Origin: Treponema sp. UBA4232
Lineage (GTDB): Bacteria > Spirochaetota > Spirochaetia > Treponematales > Treponemataceae
NCBI GenBank assembly: GCA_002396325.1
Contig: DGXM01000210.1
Coordinates: 1 to 5,334 of the forward strand
Direction of reading: 5' to 3'
Length of the DNA stretch: 5,334 bases
Shown: positions 1 through 5,334 of the stretch, one piece after another
How positions within the stretch are numbered: position 1 is the first letter of the stretch
How the letters are laid out: every line of letters begins with the position of its first letter
Translations under genes and position numbers: made by a program
The notes under the pieces: generated by a model
Told to the model about the DNA's origin: nothing
Seen by the model: the letters and a program-made list of their open reading frames with translations, nothing else
The model's database searches: none

Positions 1-23
1 GCGTCGAGTGTTGGTGATTTTCC

Positions 24-28
24 GGGAG
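24..28 (+). promoter_or_regulatory. Ribosome binding site of the chemoreceptor gene
   Basis: GGGAG lies 6 nt before the ATG at 35. It decides the start in favour of that ATG over the in-frame GTG at 8, which has almost no upstream sequence in the window to judge. The promoter lies outside the window. Confidence 0.7.
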
Positions 29-34
29 TTTTTT

Positions 35-1684
35 ATGGCTGATTCTGCTGATTTTTCTGAAATGTTTAGTAAACTTGGATTCTTTTTGCCTGAAGCGGAG
101 GCACTTTCCACCGTGTCGCACAGGGATAAGGCCAAACTTCCTTATCTCGTGGTGGGTACGCTTGTCTGCACAATCATGTTCTTCTTACTTGCGGCAAGTC
201 TCTTTTTTCAGAAGTTTTACATGATGTCCGGTCTGGTTTTTACGGCTGTCGTGGAATTCTCCGTTGCGTTGGTGCTTGTAAAAAAAGGAAGGATTTTCGC
301 AGGTTCCTATCTTTCGACTGCCGGTCTTATAGTCAGCTGCGCGATTGTTGTTTTCTTTGCTCCATATTATCCCACTGCGCTTATCTGCTACAGAAACGCC
401 TTCTTTGTGGTGATGATGGCCCTTGTGAATCAGCTTGTGTCTTTCAAACGGCATCAGCTTTATGCTTATTTTGCTGCCTCAGTCTTTATCTGGATTATTG
501 CCATTCTCACTGTGTTCAAGCCTCTGTACAACGGAGTCAGCTCTGATGCATGGGGAAATATTTTCATCAATTCGATGGCACTTGTGATAGGAAACCTGCT
601 GGTGATGATTCTCAATTCCTTCAGCTTCAAGATTACGTCCAAAGTGGAGGAGGACGAGAAGCAGATTCAGGAGCACCTCAACAAGATTCTTGCCGTGGTG
701 GAGGAATCGAAAGAAGGCCTCAACATCGGACAGCAGTTGAGCGAGTCTGCGGATACCGCTTCAAGGAGTCTTTCGCGCATTGAGGAATTCTCACGCTACC
801 TTACAAAAGAATCTTCCACTTTGAGTTCTGAGACCCTGATTGTAAAACATTCAGGAGAGGAGATTTCTCAGCAGGCTTCCAATATGCGCAACTCCGTTCA
901 GTCGCAGACGGATTCCATTTCCCAGACATCGGCCGCCATGACGGAAATGTCATCAAACATTCAGACAATCAGCAAAATAGCTTCGGCGCAAAAGACGGGA
1001 ATGGATGCGATTGTTTCTTCGCTTGAATCCCAACGCTCGCTTCTTTCCGATCTGGTACAGCAGGTGGGCAATGTGAAAAAATCTTCCGACGGCATTTCCG
1101 CATTCGTAAGCACCATCGACGACATCTCAAGTCAGACGGGACTACTTGCAATGAATGCTTCCATCGAGGCGGCACATGCCGGTGAATACGGCAAGGGGTT
1201 CAGTGTCATTGCGCAGGAAATAAGAAAACTTTCCGAAGAGACCACGCGCAGCGCCGCAAAGATTTCCGATTCTCTCAAAGACAATGTTGAAATAGTTCAT
1301 TCTGCAACCGGGGCAGTCTCCAGATTTGCAACATATATGGAACAGAGTGCTGCCGACATGAGAACCACGCTTGACGCCATCGAAGAGATTCTTTCGGGAA
1401 TTTCTGAAATGAGTCAGGGCACACAGGAAGTGATGGTGTCTCTTCAGAAGATTGTCGATGAGTCAAATAACAACGCCGGTATGGTTGACACTGTGGCTGA
1501 AAAAATCGAAACGCAGAAAACTTCTCTGGAACACATCTCGGGATTTGCAACTGCTGTGAACGAAAGGGCCGGCTCTCTCGACGGAATCCTTATGGAAATT
1601 CAGATTGCCATCGCCATGATTCAACGTTATGCTTCCGAGAATTCAATCGTGGGCGAAAGAATTTCAAATGCTCTGAAAGACTGA
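35..1684 (+). CDS. Six-TM methyl-accepting chemotaxis protein without a periplasmic sensor domain
   Basis: Predicted 549-residue inner-membrane chemoreceptor that would signal to flagellar motors through CheA/CheW. Six hydrophobic segments lie at about residues 35-58, 61-82, 88-110, 115-137, 141-161 and 173-197. Positive residues (KAK, KKGR, FKRH, FKITSK) fall where an N-in/C-in topology needs them. Loops are short, so there is no extracellular ligand domain, and I see no HAMP domain after the last helix. A long coiled-coil arm follows, with a likely methylation helix near residues 296-312 (SAAMTEMSSN). The conserved hairpin tip lies at about 360-404 (SQTGLLAMNASIEAAHAGE, GKGF, IRKLSEE), and the return arm runs to the end. 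No C-terminal CheR-docking pentapeptide is seen. ATG at 35 is preferred over an in-frame GTG at 8 because GGGAG sits 6 nt before it. The MCP family is certain from the tip; the stimulus is unknown. Confidence 0.95.
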   Translation: MADSADFSEMFSKLGFFLPEAEALSTVSHRDKAKLPYLVVGTLVCTIMFFLLAASLFFQKFYMMSGLVFTAVVEFSVALVLVKKGRIFAGSYLSTAGLIVSCAIVVFFAPYYPTALICYRNAFFVVMMALVNQLVSFKRHQLYAYFAASVFIWIIAILTVFKPLYNGVSSDAWGNIFINSMALVIGNLLVMILNSFSFKITSKVEEDEKQIQEHLNKILAVVEESKEGLNIGQQLSESADTASRSLSRIEEFSRYLTKESSTLSSETLIVKHSGEEISQQASNMRNSVQSQTDSISQTSAAMTEMSSNIQTISKIASAQKTGMDAIVSSLESQRSLLSDLVQQVGNVKKSSDGISAFVSTIDDISSQTGLLAMNASIEAAHAGEYGKGFSVIAQEIRKLSEETTRSAAKISDSLKDNVEIVHSATGAVSRFATYMEQSAADMRTTLDAIEEILSGISEMSQGTQEVMVSLQKIVDESNNNAGMVDTVAEKIETQKTSLEHISGFATAVNERAGSLDGILMEIQIAIAMIQRYASENSIVGERISNALKD

Positions 1685-3133
1685 TTCCTGGCGGCCTTTT
1701 ATGAATTCCATCTTCAGGTCCTTGAGTTTTTCCGTGATGGACACTTTGTAGATGTGCGGATTCAAGATGCGTTTGTAGGAGTCGTCGAAGGTTTCCATTT
1801 CGTCCATCATCCTCTTACGGCTTTCCTGAAGTCTCTCTTTTTCGGTTGACGGGGGAGAGAGTCTCTTTCCGTTTTCAAGCCTTTTTTTCAAAAGCGGGCG
1901 CACACTGCTTGCTGTGAAATGAAACTGGCGGTAGTCTATCATCGTGTGATGGTACAGGTATTCCTTTCCACATTCAATTTCCTCGTCTTCCAGTGCGATT
2001 ATGTCTGCCCTTGCCATGCCTTCTTCATCGTAGAGGCGGAACACGTTTTTCACGCCCGGGTTTGTGTTCTTTGCGGGATTGTCGCTGAATTTCATTACGG
2101 GCAATAGTTTGCCGGTGGAGTTGTCAGTCCTTGCGCACATTTTGTATACCCCGGTGAAGCTTGATTCCGTTCCGCCGGTTGCAAGCTGTGTTCCGATTCC
2201 CCAGCTGTCAATCGGTGCCTTTTGCGAGACGAGGGTCGAGATGATTTCTTCTGACAGGTCGTTTGAAACTGATATGGTGGCGTCTTTGAATCCTGCTTTG
2301 TCCAATTCCTTTCTGACTTCCGCCGAGAGATAGGCGATGTCTCCAGAGTCAAGTCGGACTCCGAATGAATGACCCTTTTCGTAAAGCAGGGCTCCGGCTT
2401 TTATTGCGTTCTTTATGCCCGAGCGGAGTGTGTCGTAGGTGTCGATTAGGAAAATGCTTTTGTCTGGATAGAGTTCTGCGTAGGAGGTGAAGGCTTCAAG
2501 TTCGGTGGGAAAGGAAAGAACCCAGGAGTGTGCCATTGTGCCTGTGACCGGAATGCCGAATTTTTTTCCTCCCGCGGTATTGCTTGTGGCGGAGGCTCCT
2601 CCGATGTATGCCGCTCTGGTTGCACTCAATGCTCCATCCGTTCCCTGTGCGCGTCTGAGGCCGAATTCGAGGATTGACCCTTTTGCACTCGCAAGCCACA
2701 TGCGGGCTGTTTTTGTTGCGATGAGGCTTTGGAAATTGCAGTGGTTCAAAACGAGGCCTTCGACAATCTGTGCTTCAATGAGTCTGGCGTGGATTCTTAC
2801 CACCGGTTCCTGCGGGAAAATCAGCTCTCCTTCTTCGAATGCATACAAATCTCCCGAGAAATGAAAATCCTTCAGATAATCGAGGAATCCTTCTTCGAAC
2901 ATGCCCTGCGAGCGTAAAAAGGAGATGTCGTCTTCCGTAAATGAAAATGAAGTGATTGCGTCTATCAGAGTCTCGATGCCGGCGAAGATTGAAAATCCTC
3001 CGTTGAAGGGCTGTCTGCGGAAAAAAACGTCGAACACCACAAGTCCGTTCATGCTTTTTTTCCAGTATCCCTGTGCCATGGTAAGCTCGTAGAAATCCGT
3101 GAAAAGTGCGCTTGTTTTGTTTTTTCCTTCCAT
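1664..3133 (-). CDS. pncB: Nicotinate phosphoribosyltransferase
   Basis: Cytosolic enzyme of the Preiss-Handler NAD salvage pathway. It joins nicotinate and phosphoribosyl pyrophosphate to give nicotinate mononucleotide, with ATP hydrolysis driving the reaction. The 489 residues cover the whole family. The N-terminus has TDFYELTMAQGYW (12-24) and VFDVFFRRQPFNGGF (33-47). The core has EFGLRRAQGTDGA (156-168) and GTMAHSW (198-204), where His202 matches the phosphorylated catalytic histidine of the family. FLIDTYDT (228-235), GVRLDSGD (258-265), ISVSNDL (287-293) and WGIGTQLATGG (311-321) follow. Length and motif layout fit the longer form shared with Gram-positive bacteria and human NAPRT rather than the E. 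coli form. The start is supported by GGAGGG 4 nt upstream. The last ten residues or so run past the usual family end (near ELKDLK-type sequence) and into the overlap with the convergent chemoreceptor gene. No active-site loss is visible. Confidence 0.96.
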   Translation of the reverse strand: MEGKNKTSALFTDFYELTMAQGYWKKSMNGLVVFDVFFRRQPFNGGFSIFAGIETLIDAITSFSFTEDDISFLRSQGMFEEGFLDYLKDFHFSGDLYAFEEGELIFPQEPVVRIHARLIEAQIVEGLVLNHCNFQSLIATKTARMWLASAKGSILEFGLRRAQGTDGALSATRAAYIGGASATSNTAGGKKFGIPVTGTMAHSWVLSFPTELEAFTSYAELYPDKSIFLIDTYDTLRSGIKNAIKAGALLYEKGHSFGVRLDSGDIAYLSAEVRKELDKAGFKDATISVSNDLSEEIISTLVSQKAPIDSWGIGTQLATGGTESSFTGVYKMCARTDNSTGKLLPVMKFSDNPAKNTNPGVKNVFRLYDEEGMARADIIALEDEEIECGKEYLYHHTMIDYRQFHFTASSVRPLLKKRLENGKRLSPPSTEKERLQESRKRMMDEMETFDDSYKRILNPHIYKVSITEKLKDLKMEFIKGRQESVFQSI

Positions 3134-3137
3134 AATG

Positions 3138-3143
3138 CCCTCC
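3138..3143 (-). promoter_or_regulatory. Ribosome binding site of pncB
   Basis: On the minus strand, GGAGGG ends 4 nt before the ATG at 3133. This strong Shine-Dalgarno sequence fixes the pncB start. Confidence 0.8.
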
Positions 3144-3172
3144 GTTTTCTTCTGTATATCTTTCAGGCAGAG

Positions 3173-3201
3173 AGTGTAAATTAAAGATGCGTAAAAATCA
3201 A
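3173..3201 (-). promoter_or_regulatory. Candidate sigma-70 promoter of pncB
   Basis: On the minus strand, a -35 TTGATT (3201-3196) and a -10 TACACT (3178-3173) are separated by exactly 17 bp. Each matches the consensus at 4 of 6 positions. Transcription would begin near 3166 and give a leader of about 33 nt that includes the GGAGGG ribosome site. The spacing and position fit well, but hexamers this degenerate can occur by chance. Confidence 0.45.
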
Positions 3202-3276
3202 TAAGGGGAATTCTGCAGACCTGGCTTGCCGATGAAAAATCAATGCCGTGTCCAATTTGAAGGCTCCCTTAAGTTC

Positions 3277-3299
3277 AAAATGATGTCGGCAAAATGATG
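3277..3299. repeat. AAAATGATG direct repeat, 14-bp period
   Basis: AAAATGATG occurs at 3277-3285 and again at 3291-3299, a 14-bp step. The second copy ends 12 bp before the -35 hexamer of the right-hand gene, where an activator often binds. No known regulator motif is recognised, so an operator role is only inferred. Confidence 0.4.
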
Positions 3300-3311
3300 C
3301 CTCAAGAACAT

Positions 3312-3340
3312 TTGACAGAATCGGCATATTGATTCATAAT
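3312..3340 (+). promoter_or_regulatory. Near-consensus sigma-70 promoter abutting the start codon of the right-hand gene
   Basis: The -35 is a perfect TTGACA (3312-3317). The -10 is CATAAT (3335-3340), 5 of 6 to consensus, with an optimal 17-bp spacer. Transcription would start around 3346-3348, only 2-4 nt before the ATG at 3350. Used as predicted, it gives a leaderless or nearly leaderless mRNA and rules out the in-frame TTG at 3329 as the start. Confidence 0.65.
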
Positions 3341-3349
3341 GGAAATGAT

Positions 3350-4879
3350 ATGGATTACAGTAAGACAGATAAGAAGGACTCTTTTTTTTCACGTATTCTG
3401 GGGCTGCTTCTTGGCAGAAACAGAACGCCGCTTTTGAGAGAACTCAAGAACCGCAACAAGGTTATGAGGAAAGCCGGATACCACTTTTACAATTTCGGAA
3501 AAAGCAGGATTACACCCCAGTTTGCCTCTTATTTGTATTCGGTTTACCAGACTGTGGCACCGCTGCACAATTTTTTCCTTGCAAACAATGATCCGGAGTA
3601 TTACAAAAGGCAGCTGATAGCCTATTCCCTGAGCGACACTCAGAGAAAAATGATTCAGAATCTTTCTCCAGAATCCATACAGATGGCAGCGACCCGCATT
3701 TCCATTAAATCAGTTGTGGAAAACTGCCAGAGATGTTTCAGCGAATTCCGCGCCGAGTATGTCGGGGGACAAGCCGTTTTCGTGAACGATTTATACGCCG
3801 CCGTGATGGCTTTGCGTCAGTTTTGCGCCCTTGATTATTATGCGTGTCTTAAGAAATTCGGACCTCTGCTGCAGGAAAACACATTTGACCTCAATGTGCA
3901 CTGGATTCCCGTTGCAAAAGGTTACGCCGCGGATTTCGTGATAGATTTCGTGAATGCCGCCAACGTGCTTATTTCCTATCAGGACTGGAACAGGGTGTTC
4001 GCTTTTCTTTCAAGTCTTCCGCAGTGGGAGAATTTTGATTCCGAGCGTTTCCATCAGATGACGGCCGGTTTTTCGGAAATGTACGAGAAAAAAGTCTTTG
4101 AAACCCTGGGATGCCTTATGACCGGTTCACTTGATTTCATGCCGAAGATTGCCCCGGAGCCGCGTGACATTGTAAGGCCTTATGAAGAGAATGTGTACAA
4201 TCTTTTCCGATCCACAGTGCAGGACATAGTGCGTGAAAGGAAATTGAGTCAGTTCAACGAGCTTTTGGAAAAAGTGTTTTCGTATGCAGACATCAAGAGA
4301 CTTAAACTCTATACTTCGGAGGAATCCCGTCAGTACGAGGACCGCGGTGCCATTGGATTTGCCTACTGCAATGCGATGATGTATTTGAAATCTTTTTTTA
4401 TGAAGTATCTCACAAAACCGCTGGACAATTTCGTGCATATTTTCGAAGTGGTGGGGCACTGCTACGTGGAAAATGTGATTCCAGACATGGTGACGCGCTA
4501 CAACAATCTTATGGATTTGAAGGCGGAGCTTTTGAAATTCGATCAACATCTGGATCCTGATTTTTCAGAGGGATACCAGCTTAAGTCTCTTCTCGAAAAT
4601 TCCCGCAGCGATGACAAAATCATCTTCAAACTCACCGGCTGTATATCCGACCTGAACGAACAGGCTGACCAGATTTTAAAGACTTCACTTGAATCAATAC
4701 AGGAGCTCAGGAAGATTTTCGAAAGCCTCTTGAATGACAGAAAGACCGGAGGAGCCTTGGTGAGCAACTGGCGCGACGTGGAAAGGAAGGTTGCCTGCCG
4801 TGCCGATGAGATTCTTGAGCCTGCCGCCATTTCATTCCACAATTTCGAACTGATGATGAAAGACTATAAGTCTTTGTGA
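3350..4879 (+). CDS. Uncharacterised helical protein, probably a spirochete-specific family (DUF5312-like)
   Basis: A 509-residue protein of unknown function. The N-terminal pattern resembles spirochete proteins I remember as DUF5312: a short FFSRILGLLLG stretch, a basic helix with LLRELKNRN, then YHFYNF and a conserved-looking FASYLYSVYQTVAPLHNFF segment (about residues 55-76). That assignment is from memory and moderate. The chain is rich in Phe, Tyr, Leu and charged residues and looks helical throughout. There is no signal peptide or convincing membrane segment; the LLGLLLG stretch near residues 16-22 is too short. The last 100 residues look like a charged helical bundle (LNEQADQILKTSLESIQEL). 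No catalytic motif or nucleotide-binding loop is seen. ATG at 3350 is chosen because the promoter lies immediately upstream. GGAAA at 3341-3345 is the only weak ribosome site and may not be in the transcript. A cytoplasmic structural or scaffold role is possible but not shown. Confidence 0.85.
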   Translation: MDYSKTDKKDSFFSRILGLLLGRNRTPLLRELKNRNKVMRKAGYHFYNFGKSRITPQFASYLYSVYQTVAPLHNFFLANNDPEYYKRQLIAYSLSDTQRKMIQNLSPESIQMAATRISIKSVVENCQRCFSEFRAEYVGGQAVFVNDLYAAVMALRQFCALDYYACLKKFGPLLQENTFDLNVHWIPVAKGYAADFVIDFVNAANVLISYQDWNRVFAFLSSLPQWENFDSERFHQMTAGFSEMYEKKVFETLGCLMTGSLDFMPKIAPEPRDIVRPYEENVYNLFRSTVQDIVRERKLSQFNELLEKVFSYADIKRLKLYTSEESRQYEDRGAIGFAYCNAMMYLKSFFMKYLTKPLDNFVHIFEVVGHCYVENVIPDMVTRYNNLMDLKAELLKFDQHLDPDFSEGYQLKSLLENSRSDDKIIFKLTGCISDLNEQADQILKTSLESIQELRKIFESLLNDRKTGGALVSNWRDVERKVACRADEILEPAAISFHNFELMMKDYKSL

Positions 4880-4933
4880 TTTGTAATTATTTCAATGTAA
4901 ATTCTTTCTCATTCAGCATCTCATTCAAAGGAG

Positions 4934-4954
4934 ATCCCGAATCAAGTTCGGGAT
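4934..4954. repeat. Short hairpin, copy 1
   Basis: Perfect 8-bp arms ATCCCGAA (4934-4941) and TTCGGGAT (4947-4954) enclose the loop TCAAG. It begins 55 nt after the stop codon of the right-hand gene and is the first strong hairpin there. It could protect or end that mRNA, but no T-run follows, so it is not called an intrinsic terminator. Confidence 0.8.
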
Positions 4955-5003
4955 GACGGTAGCAGCAGGTCCTGAATGACAGTAGCAGCAGGCATGGAAT
5001 GAC
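4953..5003. repeat. 23-bp-period subrepeats in unit 1
   Basis: ATGAC starts at 4953, 4976 and 4999, a strict 23-bp step. The first two copies share the pattern ATGACRGTAGCAGCAGG. The third is cut short after ATGAC and G-rich sequence. Confidence 0.75.
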
Positions 5004-5033
5004 ATGGGGAGTCATGCCGAACGAAGCTGTGTC

Positions 5034-5069
5034 ATGCTGAACGTGGTTGCTTGCAACCGAATTCAGCAT
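5034..5069. repeat. Long two-part hairpin, copy 1
   Basis: Outer arms ATGCTGAA (5034-5041) and TTCAGCAT (5062-5069) enclose inner arms GGTTGC (5045-5050) and GCAACC (5053-5058) around a TT loop, with a small internal loop between the stems. It spans the junction of repeat units 1 and 2. Confidence 0.8.
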
Positions 5070-5085
5070 CTCTTGTGAAAAAGGG

Positions 5086-5106
5086 ATCCCGAATCAAGTT
5101 CGGGAT
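5086..5106. repeat. Short hairpin, copy 2
   Basis: Arms ATCCCGAA (5086-5093) and TTCGGGAT (5099-5106) with loop TCAAG, identical to copy 1 and exactly 152 bp downstream of it. Confidence 0.8.
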
Positions 5107-5155
5107 GACGGTAGCGGCAGGCCCGGAATGACGGTAGCGGCAAGCATGGAATGAC
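5105..5155. repeat. 23-bp-period subrepeats in unit 2
   Basis: ATGAC starts at 5105, 5128 and 5151, in the same 23-bp register as unit 1. The first two copies read ATGACGGTAGCGGCA and then diverge. The third again turns into a G-rich end. Confidence 0.75.
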
Positions 5156-5185
5156 GGGGGAAATAATACAGAACGAAGCTGTGTC

Positions 5186-5221
5186 ATGCTGAACGTGGTT
5201 GCTTGCAACCGAATTCAGCAT
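5186..5221. repeat. Long two-part hairpin, copy 2
   Basis: Outer arms ATGCTGAA (5186-5193) and TTCAGCAT (5214-5221) with the same inner GGTTGC/GCAACC stem. It is identical to copy 1, 152 bp away, and lies inside a 61-bp perfect repeat (5171-5231 equals 5019-5079). Confidence 0.8.
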
Positions 5222-5237
5222 CTCTTGTGAAGAGGAG

Positions 5238-5258
5238 ATCCCGAATCAAGTTCGGGAT
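5238..5258. repeat. Short hairpin, copy 3
   Basis: Arms ATCCCGAA (5238-5245) and TTCGGGAT (5251-5258), loop TCAAG, again exactly 152 bp after the previous copy and identical to it. Confidence 0.8.
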
Positions 5259-5302
5259 GACGATAGTGGCAACCCCGGGATGACGGTAGCAGTCAGGGGC
5301 TC
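5257..5302. repeat. 23-bp-period subrepeats in unit 3
   Basis: ATGAC starts at 5257 and 5280. The copies are more diverged (ATGACGATAGTGGCA, ATGACGGTAGCAGTC). The third copy is missing because the array ends here. Confidence 0.65.
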
Positions 5303-5308
5303 AGCATG

Positions 5309-5329
5309 ATATTAACTTTGTCTTAATAT
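5309..5329. repeat. AT-only inverted repeat at the right edge of the array
   Basis: ATATTAA (5309-5315) and TTAATAT (5323-5329) flank CTTTGTC. Base composition changes sharply here from the GC-richer array. It could belong to the promoter region of the next gene outside the window or be a weak hairpin; its function cannot be decided from the window. Confidence 0.3.
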
Positions 5330-5334
5330 AGTTC

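Larger units (their letters stand above)
4911..5309. repeat. Nested palindromic repeat array, 152-bp period, BIME-like
   Basis: Two full units and one partial unit begin with ATTCAGCATC at 4911, 5061 and 5213. The short hairpin inside each unit recurs at exactly 152-bp steps (4934, 5086, 5238). Each unit runs: end of a long hairpin, short linker, short hairpin, 23-bp-period subrepeats, GAACGAAGCTGTG segment, start of the next long hairpin. The array ends with TCAGCATGA (5301-5309), the reverse complement of the TCATGCTGA that opens each long hairpin. It fills nearly all of the 455 bp after the right-hand gene. Such arrays resemble REP/BIME elements or non-autonomous palindromic elements; no transposase is present here. 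Confidence 0.85.

Noticed and set aside
8..34. GTG at 8 as start of the chemoreceptor
   Set aside because: The ATG at 35 has GGGAG at good spacing, and the extra nine residues add nothing typical of the family. A start upstream of the window cannot be fully excluded.
2487..2864. 125-codon open frame opposite pncB
   Set aside because: It is antisense to conserved catalytic-core codons of pncB and has no independent support.
3329..3349. TTG at 3329 as start of the right-hand gene
   Set aside because: It falls inside the promoter spacer, upstream of the predicted transcription start, and lacks a ribosome binding site.
4127..4549. 140-codon open frame opposite the unknown gene
   Set aside because: It is fully antisense to a well-supported coding region, has no ribosome site seen and has a composition typical of a shadow frame.
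4934..4960. Rho-independent terminator of the right-hand gene
   Set aside because: The hairpin is strong but is followed by GACGGTAGC, not a T-run, and it is part of a repeat that recurs twice more.
4887..5069. A 60-codon open frame on the minus strand with RHPELDSGS-type sequence
   Set aside because: It lies in the repeat array. This peptide pattern is what such hairpin repeats give when translated. There is no promoter and no homology signal.
4911..5309. CRISPR array
   Set aside because: The regularly spaced repeats are separated by sequences that are themselves repeated, the period is 152 bp, and there are no cas genes. It is a tandem palindromic repeat.

Overview
The window most likely comes from a spirochete of the Treponema group, probably a host-associated or gut species. 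Three things point there: a chemoreceptor whose signalling arms look like those of treponemal MCPs, a helical protein resembling an uncharacterised spirochete family (DUF5312 from memory), and intergenic palindromic repeats of a style I associate with such genomes. This is inference from recognition; no search was run.

Layout: (1) 35-1684 (+), a six-helix membrane chemoreceptor with no periplasmic sensor domain and no visible HAMP domain. (2) 1664-3133 (-), nicotinate phosphoribosyltransferase (pncB), convergent with the chemoreceptor gene and overlapping its 3' end by 21 bp. (3) 3134-3349, a 216-bp divergent intergenic region with a candidate promoter for each flanking gene, a 14-bp-period direct repeat and three copies of the hexamer TCGGCA/TGCCGA. 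(4) 3350-4879 (+), a 509-residue soluble, mostly helical protein of unknown function. (5) 4880-5334, 455 bp without a credible gene, mostly filled by a nested repeat array: a 152-bp period carrying two kinds of hairpin, plus 23-bp-period subrepeats.

The three genes do not form an operon. The chemoreceptor is a signalling protein, pncB is a stand-alone NAD salvage gene, and the third gene is divergent from pncB with its own near-consensus promoter. That promoter lies so close to the start codon that the mRNA would be leaderless or nearly so. The least ordinary parts are the repeat array, whose two hairpin types share terminal sequences in opposite orientations like a mosaic REP/BIME element, and the promoter/start arrangement at 3312-3352. 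I see no defence, CRISPR, toxin-antitoxin or biosynthetic system.
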